DNA of 64,000 bases from Alphaproteobacteria bacterium. GTDB lineage: Bacteria; Pseudomonadota; Alphaproteobacteria; RF32; CAG-239. Position 1 is the stretch's first letter; each line of letters begins with the position of its first letter. The DNA lies in NCBI GenBank assembly GCA_028706255.1, contig JAQWBS010000007.1, positions 1 to 64,000 on the forward strand, written 5' to 3'. Both the position numbers and the translations under genes were made by a program. A model generated the notes under the pieces. That model saw nothing but the letters and a program-made list of their open reading frames with translations. It was not told the origin of the DNA and did not search any database. This document shows positions 50,977 to 60,418 of this stretch, one piece after another.

Positions 50977-52562
50977 GTTTACTTAATGTCAAAAATTTAT
51001 CCGTTCATTTTAAGCGTGAGCAGGGAGCAGATGTCAAAGCAGTTGATAATGTTTCCTTTCAATTAAATCAAAATGAAGTTTTAGGAATTGTTGGTGAATC
51101 TGGTTCAGGAAAATCTGTGACATCACTGTCTATTTTAGGTTTATTGCCTTATCCCAAAGCATATCACACCGAGCAATCATCTATTTTATTTGAAAATCAA
51201 GAGTTATGTGGCGTTGCGGAAGAAAAGCTCCAAAAAATTAGAGGAAGAGATATCTCGTTCATTTTTCAAGAGCCAATGTCTTCCTTAAATCCGCTACACA
51301 AGATTGGAAAGCAAATTGCTGAGATTATTTCAACTCATAACAAAATAAGTTCTCAGAAGGCTCAGGAAGAGGTTTTGAGACTTCTCAAGCTAACAGGCAT
51401 TCAAAATGCTGAGGAGAGGGTGAATAGTTATCCTTTTGAGCTTTCAGGGGGGCAAAGACAAAGGGTGATGATTGCTATGGCGATTGCCAACAATCCTAAA
51501 ATTTTGATTGCAGATGAACCAACAACAGCACTCGATGTGACAGTTCAAAAGCAAATTCTTGATTTGTTACTTGAAATTAAGAAACAAACGAAGATGTCTA
51601 TCATTTTCATCAGTCATGATTTATCAGTGATTAAAAAAATGTCTGACCGAGTTTGCGTGATGAAAGATGGAAAAATTATTGAAACTGGGGCAACGGAAGA
51701 TGTTTTTAATAAACCGCAAAAAAGTTACACTAAAAAATTAATATCATCTTATAATAGGTTGATAAATAATGACAATACAACAAACAAGTCTTGTTTAAAA
51801 GTTGAAAACATTAAGGTTTCTTTCCCAATCAAAAAGAGCGTTTTTGGAAAGGTTTTGCAAAAAATTGATGCCGTAGACGATGTTTCTTTTGAGCTAAAAG
51901 AAAATGAAACACTTGGAATTGTTGGCGAATCTGGTTCAGGAAAAACCACGCTAGGGCTTTGTGTGGCACAGCTTATCAAGTTTTCAGGGAATATTCAGAT
52001 AAATGAGCATAAGTTTGACTTAAAACAAAGAAAAGATTTGTTGGCATTTCGTTCTCAAGTGCAAATCGTTTTTCAAGACCCTTATAATTCACTTAATCCA
52101 CGTATGACTGTTGAACAAATTGTGGGTGAAGGACTTAAAATTCATTATAAAAATATAGATAAAAACAAATATAAATCAATAGTTTATAGTGTAATTTGTG
52201 ATGTAGGACTTAAACCTGAAGATTTAACAAAATATCCTCATGAATTTTCAGGGGGACAAAGGCAGAGAATAGCCATTGCTAGAGCTTTAATCTTAAAACC
52301 GAAGATTTTAATTCTTGATGAGCCAACTTCAGCGCTTGATGTAACAATTCAGAAGCAAATCATTGATTTATTGATAAAATTACAAAAAGAAAAAGGTTTA
52401 AGTTATCTTTTTATCTCTCATGATATGCGCGTTATTCATGCGCTTTCCCATCGAGTTATGGTGATGAAAGACGGAAAAATTATTGAACAGGGCTCTGTGC
52501 AAGAAATTTTTACCGCTCCAAAAGAAAAATATACTCAAAATTTAATCTCTTCGCTTCTCTAA
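50973..52562 (+). CDS. yejF: ABC transporter ATPase with two nucleotide-binding domains, YejF-like
   Basis: 529 residues with two complete ATPase domains: Walker A GESGSGKSVTS and GESGSGKTTLG, signatures LSGGQRQRV and FSGGQRQRIA, Walker B ILIADEPTTALD and ILILDEPTSALD. Each half carries the C-terminal extension of the Opp/Dpp subfamily. It energises peptide import through YejB/YejE; in known cases this gives uptake of microcin C-type peptides. It overlaps yejE by four bases. Confidence 0.92.
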   Translation: MSLLNVKNLSVHFKREQGADVKAVDNVSFQLNQNEVLGIVGESGSGKSVTSLSILGLLPYPKAYHTEQSSILFENQELCGVAEEKLQKIRGRDISFIFQEPMSSLNPLHKIGKQIAEIISTHNKISSQKAQEEVLRLLKLTGIQNAEERVNSYPFELSGGQRQRVMIAMAIANNPKILIADEPTTALDVTVQKQILDLLLEIKKQTKMSIIFISHDLSVIKKMSDRVCVMKDGKIIETGATEDVFNKPQKSYTKKLISSYNRLINNDNTTNKSCLKVENIKVSFPIKKSVFGKVLQKIDAVDDVSFELKENETLGIVGESGSGKTTLGLCVAQLIKFSGNIQINEHKFDLKQRKDLLAFRSQVQIVFQDPYNSLNPRMTVEQIVGEGLKIHYKNIDKNKYKSIVYSVICDVGLKPEDLTKYPHEFSGGQRQRIAIARALILKPKILILDEPTSALDVTIQKQIIDLLIKLQKEKGLSYLFISHDMRVIHALSHRVMVMKDGKIIEQGSVQEIFTAPKEKYTQNLISSLL

Positions 52563-52683
52563 GTCTCTGTTTTACTAACTAAAGTATAGTTAGTAATTAA
52601 TCTAATCTTGTTCTACATAAATTCACAAGCTGTTATTCTTGGACTGTTTAAGATGTTTAATGTATTTTTATAGGAGAAAATTG

Positions 52684-53034
52684 ATGGCTTTGAATAAAAT
52701 TATTACAGCTTACAAAAAAGCTGTATTTGAAAATTACGCAAATTTTAAGGGACGAAGTCCAGTAGGTGACTATTGGTGGTTTTTCTTGGGTAACTTTATA
52801 CTTTCTTTGGGATTTTCAGTGGTTGATAATTTAACTGCTCGTCTTTTAGGGTTTGTTATCTTCGGCACAATCTATTCTTTGGCTGTTTTAGTTCCAGGAA
52901 TTGCAGCGGGTGTTCGCAGACTTCATGATATGGGTAAATGTGGTTGGTGGCTTCTTGCTCCAATTTACAATATTTATCTTTTGATTCAATCATCACAATC
53001 AGGTAAAAATGATTATGGTGATGAAGTAAAATAG
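52684..53034 (+). CDS. DUF805-family inner-membrane protein
   Basis: 116 residues with three to four predicted membrane helices. The family signature is clear: FKGRSPVGDYWWFFLGNFIL in two pieces, VPGIAAGVRRLHDMGKCGWW, and an ending like SQSGKNDYGDE. AGGAGAAAA before the ATG at 52684 sets the start; the upstream in-frame start is not supported. Function of DUF805 proteins is not well defined. The 250 bases after it (53035-53284) are AT-rich with no gene. Confidence 0.88.
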   Translation: MALNKIITAYKKAVFENYANFKGRSPVGDYWWFFLGNFILSLGFSVVDNLTARLLGFVIFGTIYSLAVLVPGIAAGVRRLHDMGKCGWWLLAPIYNIYLLIQSSQSGKNDYGDEVK

Positions 53035-53284
53035 AAAATATTTTATAAATGTTGTAAAAACCTGTGTTTTGGATAAGCATGGGTTTTTCTTTTGAATAAC
53101 AATAAGATAATTCTTTTGTATTGAGTATGCATAATATACATTATGCGACAAATATATATTATTAAAAGCACTCTTTTCTTTATATGATATTATAAATTAT
53201 TATTGTTTTTCAATATGTAAATACATATAAGTTAATGTTATTTTCTTGTCTTCTTTCTCAAAAAAAATAAAATCAAATTTATAT

Positions 53285-53491
53285 TTAAAATGCTTCAGCC
53301 TCTGCAATTTGGTGATTGATATTGGTAAGTTGCTGTTTTTTGATTTCGCTTGAGCGGTATCCTTTCATGTAATAACCATCTTCACGAAATCTGGCAGCAA
53401 TACCATTTAACTTATCAGTGAAACCAAGTTCTTGACGTTGCTTAGCTGTAAGACCTTTTTGACCGTTTGATAAAGCTTTTCTTTTAGACAT
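53285..53491 (-). CDS. Hypothetical small basic protein
   Basis: 68 residues, strongly basic (KRKALSNGQKGLTAKQRQELGFTDKLN), soluble, possibly nucleic-acid binding. There is no good ribosome-binding site, but a promoter with -10 TATAGT lies 43 bases upstream. No family recognised. Confidence 0.5.
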   Translation of the reverse strand: MSKRKALSNGQKGLTAKQRQELGFTDKLNGIAARFREDGYYMKGYRSSEIKKQQLTNINHQIAEAEAF

Positions 53492-53533
53492 AATTGTAAT
53501 ATTAAGTTAATAAATAATTTGTTATAGAACTTG

Positions 53534-53563
53534 ACTATACCACATAAAAGCCTGCTCAGACAA
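53534..53563 (-). promoter_or_regulatory. Promoter of the 53285-53491 gene
   Basis: Minus strand: TTGTCT (53558-53563), an 18-bp spacer and TATAGT (53534-53539). Confidence 0.5.
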
Positions 53564-53615
53564 GAAAAATTTAAATTTAGCCATAAAAAATGCCGATTTC
53601 TCGGCATTAAATTTT

Positions 53616-54170
53616 TTAAGCTCCCAACTGACCTTTGAGTTTATATTTATTTTTTTCATATAAATCAACTGCTTCAAGAATAACTTTCTTTGCTTCCTTT
53701 GCATCGAGGAAAGTTTCAATTTTCACTTCTTTGTTTTCTAAAACTTTATAGTCTTCAAAGAATCGTTGCAACATCTTCAGATAATGTGGTGGAAGTTCGT
53801 TGATGTCATTATAGTGATTATATTCAGGGTCGTCCATATGAACAGCAATAATCTTATCATCCGCCTCACCTTGGTCAACCATCTTCATCACACCGATTGG
53901 TTTTGCACGCATCATTGAAAGCGGATTAACCGTTTCTTGACAAAGCACCAAAATATCCAGCGGGTCATTGTCATCGCAATAACTTTGTGGAATGAAACCA
54001 TAATTTGCAGGATAGTGAACAGAGCTGAACAAAATTCTATCAACTTTGAGCAAACCTGTTGGTTTATCTAATTCATATTTAATTTTAGAACCTTTCGGAA
54101 CTTCAATCACTGCTGTAACAATATCTGGAGCTTCAACCCCAAAACTAACACCATGCCATGGATGTAACAT
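53616..54170 (-). CDS. ppa: Inorganic pyrophosphatase
   Basis: Hydrolyses pyrophosphate and drives biosynthetic reactions forward. 184 residues of family [19 protein letters not shown] in the N-terminal third, [25 protein letters not shown] in two pieces, with the Asp cluster that binds Mg2+, and [10 protein letters not shown] later. Length is normal. It follows the DHH gene by 6 bp and ends the minus-strand block. Confidence 0.96.
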   Translation of the reverse strand: MLHPWHGVSFGVEAPDIVTAVIEVPKGSKIKYELDKPTGLLKVDRILFSSVHYPANYGFIPQSYCDDNDPLDILVLCQETVNPLSMMRAKPIGVMKMVDQGEADDKIIAVHMDDPEYNHYNDINELPPHYLKMLQRFFEDYKVLENKEVKIETFLDAKEAKKVILEAVDLYEKNKYKLKGQLGA

Positions 54171-54176
54171 CTTTTT

Positions 54177-55040
54177 TTATCCTCTAATACCTTTTTTCAA
54201 AAACTCCGGAAGTTCTTTTAAACCCGAAGCACCTGCTGCTTTTTGGTGACCGCCGCCGCCAAAAAGTCCCATCAACTTGGAAACATCAACATCATCTTTT
54301 TGGGTGTATGCTGTGAGTTTCCACAAATTTTTCTTATCCATGTAAAAGTTAACCATAAAGTCATATTTTTTCAAGTTTTCCACGGAATCAAAAAACTCTG
54401 AATAACCTTGTGGCATATTAGCACAAATACAAAGCATGCCGTTAAATTCGCTTTCAAAAGCCATACCATAAGCCAAACGATAGTTTCTGATTTGAATCCA
54501 AGACAAAATTGCTCTGCCTTTTTCAACAGTTTCTGCAATATCAAGCTTATTTTCAATTAAGTCTGTCCAAATTTTTTCGTCAGGACGATTAATTCCCATA
54601 GATTGAATGGCATATTCAAACGGACGCACTCTGTCATCACGCAAATCAAAAATATCGTTTAATGCCAGAAGTTTAATACCTTCAGGAATTTCTTTGTTAG
54701 GGTGAAAATATTCCCAAGTGAGTTCAATTGCCGCTGTCCCTACTCTTCTTAACCCCTTGATTTCTTTATATTGTCCTGTTTTCATATATTCTGCATATTC
54801 ATCAATCACAGAAATATGGTGATCAATCCAAATCAAGTTTTTCTTTTGGTTGATTTCAAACATCAAATCCATTGGCAATGAGATATCACAAACAATAATG
54901 TCATTGTGTTTTTCAATGAGTTCATAAGGAGGGCGCATATCGTGGTTGAAGCCGTAAGTTTCCGCATGCGGATAAATATTTTTAACAATTCCCGCAGAAC
55001 CTTTACCATCATGGTCTGCGACGTGATAAATACATAACAT
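54177..55040 (-). CDS. DHH-family phosphoesterase
   Basis: 287 residues. N-terminal HVADHDGKGSAG and WIDHHIS are the DHH metal motifs. The C terminus ends in GGGGHQKAAGAS, the DHHA1 substrate loop (RNA, oligonucleotide or cyclic dinucleotide ends). It may be a nanoRNase or a cyclic-di-nucleotide hydrolase; the membrane segments of GdpP are absent. The ATG at 55040 follows GGAAAGA. The frame extends further upstream into the next gene, which makes the later start preferable. Confidence 0.82.
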   Translation of the reverse strand: MLCIYHVADHDGKGSAGIVKNIYPHAETYGFNHDMRPPYELIEKHNDIIVCDISLPMDLMFEINQKKNLIWIDHHISVIDEYAEYMKTGQYKEIKGLRRVGTAAIELTWEYFHPNKEIPEGIKLLALNDIFDLRDDRVRPFEYAIQSMGINRPDEKIWTDLIENKLDIAETVEKGRAILSWIQIRNYRLAYGMAFESEFNGMLCICANMPQGYSEFFDSVENLKKYDFMVNFYMDKKNLWKLTAYTQKDDVDVSKLMGLFGGGGHQKAAGASGLKELPEFLKKGIRG

Positions 55041-55059
55041 ATATTCTTTCCAATCTTTT

Positions 55060-55845
55060 CTAAAATTCAACTATCATATTATCGAAAGCAGGAGAAACAT
55101 TTTCAGGCGTTTCTGAATCGACAGAATCATAATCGCTTTCCGTTGCCATATGGTTTATTATTACCCTTTCCGCCCCTATCTTGTCAATATACTTTAAGAT
55201 AACTTCCAAACCCGCATGACGAGGCTGTGGCTCTGGAGTGGTTAAAGGAAGAATTAAAATTTTCGGCTTAACCTTAATGAGTGAGAAAAGCCTTTCATCA
55301 ATTTCCTTAAAATCTGGGATATAAACAACTTCACCATCATTAAAAACATATCCTAAAGTTTCGTCGCAATGTCCATAAACTTCAAAAGGTACAAGCTTTG
55401 TTTTGCCAATCATAACAGCTTGGTAAGGAACAACAATGTGAGGAATTAAACTTCCGCCATATCGACGATTTAAGGCAAAATCCGCACCAACTAAATAAGG
55501 AAACATCATCTTCAAAGTCTGTGTCGTTTTCTCGCCTGCATAAATGTCTATACCTTCCCCAGTAATGCGATTGATTTCTCTGAGATAATCTGTTCCTAAG
55601 ATGTGATCGCCATGAGCATGTGTGTAAACAACACCGTCCAGTTGTTTAATTTGATGTGTGAGGAGTTGTTCTCTCACATCGGGAGAAGCGTCTATGAGAA
55701 TTTTACTTCCTTCATATTCGAAATAAACAGAAGTTCTTAAGCGTTTATTCTTTGGGTTTTGAGGGTTACAATCTCCCCACCCATTTGATAAACTAGGAAC
55801 TCCAGGTGATGCACCAGCTCCTAAAATGATAAGGCGATTAGACAT
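55060..55845 (-). CDS. MBL-fold metal hydrolase (PhnP/RNase Z-like)
   Basis: 261 residues. The zinc motif THAHGDH is at about 74-80. The N terminus LGAGASPGVP and the conserved GDCNPQNPKN loop with Arg-Thr-Ser match the PhnP-like phosphodiesterase group found next to tatD in alphaproteobacteria. Further ligands are in PDFKEID and INHMA. It overlaps tatD by one base (TAATG). Confidence 0.85.
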   Translation of the reverse strand: MSNRLIILGAGASPGVPSLSNGWGDCNPQNPKNKRLRTSVYFEYEGSKILIDASPDVREQLLTHQIKQLDGVVYTHAHGDHILGTDYLREINRITGEGIDIYAGEKTTQTLKMMFPYLVGADFALNRRYGGSLIPHIVVPYQAVMIGKTKLVPFEVYGHCDETLGYVFNDGEVVYIPDFKEIDERLFSLIKVKPKILILPLTTPEPQPRHAGLEVILKYIDKIGAERVIINHMATESDYDSVDSETPENVSPAFDNMIVEF

Positions 55846-56639
55846 TAAAAGTCATATCTCCCCTTGTCGCTTGCCTTTCTAAACAAAGCAAAGAAGTTAT
55901 CACTGGTGATTTCGGTGATTTCTTCATAAGAAACATCTTTAATTTGAGCAAGTTTTTCAGCAGTATATTTCACATTCGCAGGCTGATTGCGTTGTCCACG
56001 CTTAGGAACGGGTGCAAGATATGGCGCATCTGTTTCCACGAGCAAACGGTCGAGCGGAACATTTTCAAAAATATCTCGCAATTCGCCAGACTTATTAAAA
56101 GTTATTATGCCTGAAGCTGAGAGGTAAAAGCCAATTGACAAGGCAAAATCTGCCAATTTTTTTGAAGAAGAAAAACAATGAATTTCCCCTGTGAAAGGCG
56201 CAATTTTATAATGTTCGTCTAAAAGCTTAATCATATCTTCATCGCTGTCACGATTATGAATAATCAGCGGAAGTCCTGTTTTTTGAGCGGCTTTAATATG
56301 TTCAATGAAAACCTTGATTTGTGTTTCACGAGGTGAATAGTCATAGTAATAATCCAGACCACATTCGCCAATGCCGACAACTTTTTTATGTTCTGTTTTG
56401 GCAATAATTTCTTCTGCAGTGATATTTTCATATTCATGCGCATTATGAGGATGAACGCCCGCCGCAGTGTAAATAAACGGAAATTTCTCGGAAATTTGGA
56501 GCTGATTTTCAAGCTCACCAATATTATTTCCGGCGTTCAAAATTGCACTCACGCCGTTTTCTTTCGCGTTCTCAATAATTTCTTCCAAATCACCCTCAAA
56601 ATCGTCAAAATCGAGGTGACAATGACTGTCGACTAACAT
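55845..56639 (-). CDS. tatD: TatD-family metal-dependent DNase
   Basis: 264 residues. Metal ligands: DSHCHLDF (4-11), GECGLDYYYD, HNRDSDED, EIHCFSSS and VETDAPYLAP. This is the full TatD amidohydrolase set, giving 3'-exonuclease activity in known members. It lies between holB and the MBL gene, with gaps of 7 bp and a one-base overlap. In related bacteria metG stands between holB and tatD, but it is missing here. Confidence 0.93.
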   Translation of the reverse strand: MLVDSHCHLDFDDFEGDLEEIIENAKENGVSAILNAGNNIGELENQLQISEKFPFIYTAAGVHPHNAHEYENITAEEIIAKTEHKKVVGIGECGLDYYYDYSPRETQIKVFIEHIKAAQKTGLPLIIHNRDSDEDMIKLLDEHYKIAPFTGEIHCFSSSKKLADFALSIGFYLSASGIITFNKSGELRDIFENVPLDRLLVETDAPYLAPVPKRGQRNQPANVKYTAEKLAQIKDVSYEEITEITSDNFFALFRKASDKGRYDF

Positions 56640-56646
56640 ATTCCTC

Positions 56647-57693
56647 CTAAATTGCTTTTATAATGTTATAGACTATATTAACAAATGTTTGTTTTTTATC
56701 AAGGTTTAGTCTATCACATTCATCAAATATTTTTACGGCATAGTCCCAAGAAGCCGCTAATTCCTTGACATTTTCTGTGTTTTTGATGTTTTCATTAATA
56801 AATTTCAAAATCATTTCTTTGCCAAGAGCAAATAAGTCTTCATCTTTGCTGTAATCTGCTGCAAACTTGAGTAAATCTGCGGTTGAGAAGCTGTTTTTGG
56901 CATAGATAATTTCGCAAAGTTTCTTATAAATATCTGTTGCTTTGTGGTCGGCATAAGTCATGGCTCTGCCAATGCTTCCACCTGAAAAACTAATCAGTTC
57001 TTTGATTTCCGCTTCGGAAAGCTCAGGGCGGTAACGTCTGAGGAGTGTTGCTACATGGTTATCTTGCAAAGGCTTAAAAGAAAGCTTAGCACAACGAGAA
57101 AGAATGGTCGGCAAAAGCTTGTTTGGATTGTGAGAAATCAAAATCAAAATCGATTGATGTGGCGGTTCTTCTAAAACCTTCAAAATGGCATTTGCACCAG
57201 CGTTGTTCAATTCGTCAACACTATCAACAATCACCACACGCCACCCATCATTTGAAGCACTTTTGCTCATAAATTCATTGATGGTTCGCACGTCATCAAC
57301 CCTGATGAATGCCGATTTTTTCAAATCTTTCAATTCATCATCGGAAAGCTGTTCCCCACTTTTAATCGCTTTTTGGATTTTTCTTTTTTCGGTGTCGGTG
57401 TAATCTCTTTCAATAATTTTCAAATCTGGATGAGAATTGTTGGTCACCAAGTGAAAAATTTTACTATCTGGACTAATATCAAGACTAGAAGTCGTTTCTT
57501 TATTTAGTTCTGCTTCATTCAACAAAAATCTGGCAAATTTATAAGCCAGTGTTGACTTACCAATTCCCTCAACCCCACAAAACAACCAAGAATTATGCAA
57601 AGAATTGGCTCTCCAAGCTTCAAGAAGAACTTTTTCTTCCTGTTCATGCCCAATTAGATAAGGGTTGTTTCTTGGTTTTATATCAGTTTCCAT
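56647..57693 (-). CDS. holB: DNA polymerase III subunit delta'
   Basis: Part of the clamp loader. 348 residues. The AAA+ N terminus contains LFCGVEGIGKSTLAYKFARFL in two pieces (P-loop GxxGxGKS), then VVIVDSVDELNNAGANAILKVLEEPP with sensor ISHNPNKLLPTILSRC. The zinc-binding cysteines of DnaX/HolB types are reduced. It overlaps tmk by 16 bp. Confidence 0.9.
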   Translation of the reverse strand: METDIKPRNNPYLIGHEQEEKVLLEAWRANSLHNSWLFCGVEGIGKSTLAYKFARFLLNEAELNKETTSSLDISPDSKIFHLVTNNSHPDLKIIERDYTDTEKRKIQKAIKSGEQLSDDELKDLKKSAFIRVDDVRTINEFMSKSASNDGWRVVIVDSVDELNNAGANAILKVLEEPPHQSILILISHNPNKLLPTILSRCAKLSFKPLQDNHVATLLRRYRPELSEAEIKELISFSGGSIGRAMTYADHKATDIYKKLCEIIYAKNSFSTADLLKFAADYSKDEDLFALGKEMILKFINENIKNTENVKELAASWDYAVKIFDECDRLNLDKKQTFVNIVYNIIKAI

Positions 57694-58340
57694 TGCTTTC
57701 CTATAAACCTCTGCTCAACGAGTTCAACAATCTCTTTGTGCATTTCTTCAATTGTTTTATTTGCATCTAAAACAACATAACGTTGTGGATTTTCTTTGGC
57801 AATTTCCAGAAATCCTCGACGCATATTTTGGTGAAATTCAAGCCCAATGCTTTCAAAACGAGTTTCTTTAACGGCCATGCCATCTGCTTTACTAAAAGAA
57901 CGTCTTAAGCCAATTTCAGGGTCAATATCTAAAATGATTGTCAAGTCAGGCTCAAACGTGCCAACAGCAAGTTTATAAATGGCCTTTAAGTCCGCCATTT
58001 CAATTTTTTTGCCGTGACCATAAAATTGATAAGCAGTGGTTGAATCGGCAAAACGGTCACTAATCACCCAAGTTCCTTCTTTCAGAGCAGGCCAAATTTT
58101 ATTGGTGAGGTGAATTCTTCTGTCAGCAAAATAAAGCAAGGTTTCAGCAACGCCATCAAACTTTGATTTGTCACCAGTAACTAAAATTCGGCGAAGTTCT
58201 GCGCCAATTTCCGTTCCTCCAGGCTCTCTCGTGGAGATAGACTGAATGCCTTGTTCGTTTAGATAGTCATTCAAAAGCTTGATTTGAGTTGATTTTCCAC
58301 AGCCCTCACCGCCTTCAAAGGTGATAAAAATTCCCGACAT
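57678..58340 (-). CDS. tmk: Thymidylate kinase
   Basis: Makes dTDP from dTMP. 220 residues with P-loop FEGGEGCGKST (8-18), TREPGGTEIG and the lid/Asp motif ISDRFADSTTAYQ. It overlaps the carboxypeptidase stop by one base and holB by 16 bp, so translation is coupled. It is part of the dTTP-supply and replication part of this block. Confidence 0.95.
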   Translation of the reverse strand: MSGIFITFEGGEGCGKSTQIKLLNDYLNEQGIQSISTREPGGTEIGAELRRILVTGDKSKFDGVAETLLYFADRRIHLTNKIWPALKEGTWVISDRFADSTTAYQFYGHGKKIEMADLKAIYKLAVGTFEPDLTIILDIDPEIGLRRSFSKADGMAVKETRFESIGLEFHQNMRRGFLEIAKENPQRYVVLDANKTIEEMHKEIVELVEQRFIGKQWKLI

Positions 58341-59482
58341 TATTCTTTTGCTCCAAAGAGAAGGTAGTTCAAATTGAACATTACACGACTGAAAAAGCCT
58401 TTTTTATAAACCGTATCACTTGCAACTAATGGGATATTAATTGTTTCTTTTTCAGGAATTTCAATACGAATTTGTCCTAAAACATCACCTTGTTTAATTG
58501 GCGCTTTTACAGGTGTGTCATAAACAATTGTCATTTTCACTCTGTTTGCGTCGAGTTTACTCAAGCTCATTGTCACATCTCTTTGAGGATAAACAGAAAC
58601 CATTTTGCGGTCACCCATCCAAACTGGGATATCTTTGATTTTTTTGTCTTTAGTAAGGAGTTGATAATTGTCAAAATTTCTAAAGCCCCAAGACATTAAT
58701 TTTTCAGATTCTTCTGAACGTTCTTTCATGCTTGACATTCCGCTTAAAACCCCAATTAAACGGCGTCCATCACGCACCACTGATGAGGTTAAACCATATC
58801 CTGCTTCTTCCGTATGTCCTGTTTTTAAGCCATCTGCTCCATACATATTTTGCAAAAGTGGGTTGCGGTTGTGTTGCTTAATGCCATTATAAACAAAAAC
58901 TTTTTCTGAAAAAATTTCATAAAATTCAGGGAATTTTTTGATGATGTGTTGAGAAACAAGTGCTAAGTCTTCAACAGACATTCTTTGGTCAGGATGTGGT
59001 AGTCCTGTTGAGTTCACAAAGCTACTATTTTCCATGCCTAATTCTTTAGCTTTTTTAGTCATTTCAACTGCAAAACTTTCTTCTGAACCAGACACATTTT
59101 CAGCAACCACAATACAAGCATCATTACCAGATTGGATGATAATGCCTCTGAGTAAATCTGAAACTTTAACTTTAGCACCAATTGGCAAAAACATGGTTGA
59201 TCCGCCTGTTGCTGCACCACCTTTACGCCAAGCATTTTCACTAACAACAAATTCATCATCAAGAGAAATTTCACCATTTTGAATTTTCTCTAACAGCACA
59301 TAAACGGTCATTAATTTACTCATAGAAGCAGGTGGCATCATCACTTTATGGTCTTTGGTGAAAAGATAATCTCCCGTGTCATAATCCATCAAAATCGCAT
59401 ATTTCGCTTTTGTTTCCATAGCCTGTGCATTAAAGACAACACCAGAAGCCAATAACAAACCCAAAACAACTTTTTTAAACAT
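58340..59482 (-). CDS. D-alanyl-D-alanine carboxypeptidase (DacA/DacC type)
   Basis: Low-molecular-weight penicillin-binding protein that trims pentapeptides of peptidoglycan in the periplasm. 380 residues. A signal peptide (to Ala21), then the active-site triad Ser53-Met-Ser-Lys56, SGN in IIQSGNDACI, and KTG in GLKTGHTEEAG. A C-terminal PBP5-type beta domain and a hydrophobic end (SRVMFNLNYLLFG) that may anchor it amphipathically. It sits between rlpA and tmk, the normal alphaproteobacterial order. Confidence 0.93.
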   Translation of the reverse strand: MFKKVVLGLLLASGVVFNAQAMETKAKYAILMDYDTGDYLFTKDHKVMMPPASMSKLMTVYVLLEKIQNGEISLDDEFVVSENAWRKGGAATGGSTMFLPIGAKVKVSDLLRGIIIQSGNDACIVVAENVSGSEESFAVEMTKKAKELGMENSSFVNSTGLPHPDQRMSVEDLALVSQHIIKKFPEFYEIFSEKVFVYNGIKQHNRNPLLQNMYGADGLKTGHTEEAGYGLTSSVVRDGRRLIGVLSGMSSMKERSEESEKLMSWGFRNFDNYQLLTKDKKIKDIPVWMGDRKMVSVYPQRDVTMSLSKLDANRVKMTIVYDTPVKAPIKQGDVLGQIRIEIPEKETINIPLVASDTVYKKGFFSRVMFNLNYLLFGAKE

Positions 59483-59494
59483 TTCTACCCTTTC

Positions 59495-60346
59495 CTATTC
59501 TGTGACAATTTTTGCATTATAAATGCCATAATCCATAACTTCATCTAAGACATAATTTGCTTCAGACTCAGACTTATATGGTCCAATTCTAACCCGATAA
59601 AATTTCGTACCATCAACTTTCGTTGTGTAAATTCCTGTCTTGCCATATTTGCTTAAACGGTTTTTCAAATCATTTGCTGTGTCATAATTTGAAAAAGACC
59701 CTGCTTGAACAAACTTCATGCCACTTTTATAAGAGCTTTTTTGGGTTTTCACAACATTATTATAAGACTTTCCAACAGATGAAGAAGCCGTTTGCGAAAT
59801 GCCTTGTTTTTGAAGCATTGCCGCTTTAAGTTTTTGGCTTTCTTTTGCCATAATTTCGACACGAACACGAGCTGTTCCTTGGTTTTGATAACCTAAAATT
59901 TCTGCCCCTTTTTTGGAAATGTCGATAATTCTGTTTTTAGCATAAGGACCTCTATCGTTCACTCTCAAGATGACTGAGCGTCCGTTTTCAAGATTGGTCA
60001 CTTTGACAATTGATGGCAGAGGAAGGGTTCTGTGTGCCGCAGTGAGCGAGTTCATATTATATTTTTCGCCATTAGCTGTGGATTTTGCATGAAAATCTCT
60101 TCCATACCAAGAGGCCGTTCCTGTTTCAACATAGTTATAATCTTCTTTAGGATAATACCATGTGCCAAAGATTTTATAAGGATTTCCAACCTTATATGTG
60201 CCACCTTCACTGCTAATTCTATAAATGTGAGAGTTTTTGGTGCGATTACCGCTGAAACTCAAAATTTCATCATCGCTGCTTGTTGTGCAGCCAGCTATAA
60301 AAAAAACTAGGAAAAGAACCGTCAATTTCTTGTTTAAAAAACGCAT
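59495..60346 (-). CDS. rlpA: RlpA-family septal lytic lipoprotein
   Basis: 283 residues. Lipoprotein signal (lipobox FIAGC). A double-psi beta-barrel at about 75-165 has GTASWYGRDFHAKSTANGE, VTNLENGRSVILRVNDRGPY and RIIDISKKGAEILGY in pieces, with the Asp and His of lytic RlpA. A C-terminal SPOR domain at about 210-283 (MKFVQAGSFSNYDTANDLKNRL) binds denuded glycan at the septum. The ATG pair at 60347-60349 and 60344-60346 are both possible starts. Confidence 0.92.
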   Translation of the reverse strand: MRFLNKKLTVLFLVFFIAGCTTSSDDEILSFSGNRTKNSHIYRISSEGGTYKVGNPYKIFGTWYYPKEDYNYVETGTASWYGRDFHAKSTANGEKYNMNSLTAAHRTLPLPSIVKVTNLENGRSVILRVNDRGPYAKNRIIDISKKGAEILGYQNQGTARVRVEIMAKESQKLKAAMLQKQGISQTASSSVGKSYNNVVKTQKSSYKSGMKFVQAGSFSNYDTANDLKNRLSKYGKTGIYTTKVDGTKFYRVRIGPYKSESEANYVLDEVMDYGIYNAKIVTE

Positions 60347-60418
60347 CATACTCTCAATTAAATTAATAAAGGACAAAACAATTTAACCCGTTTTTTTTAT
60401 CTAGTAAAGAAAGAATAA

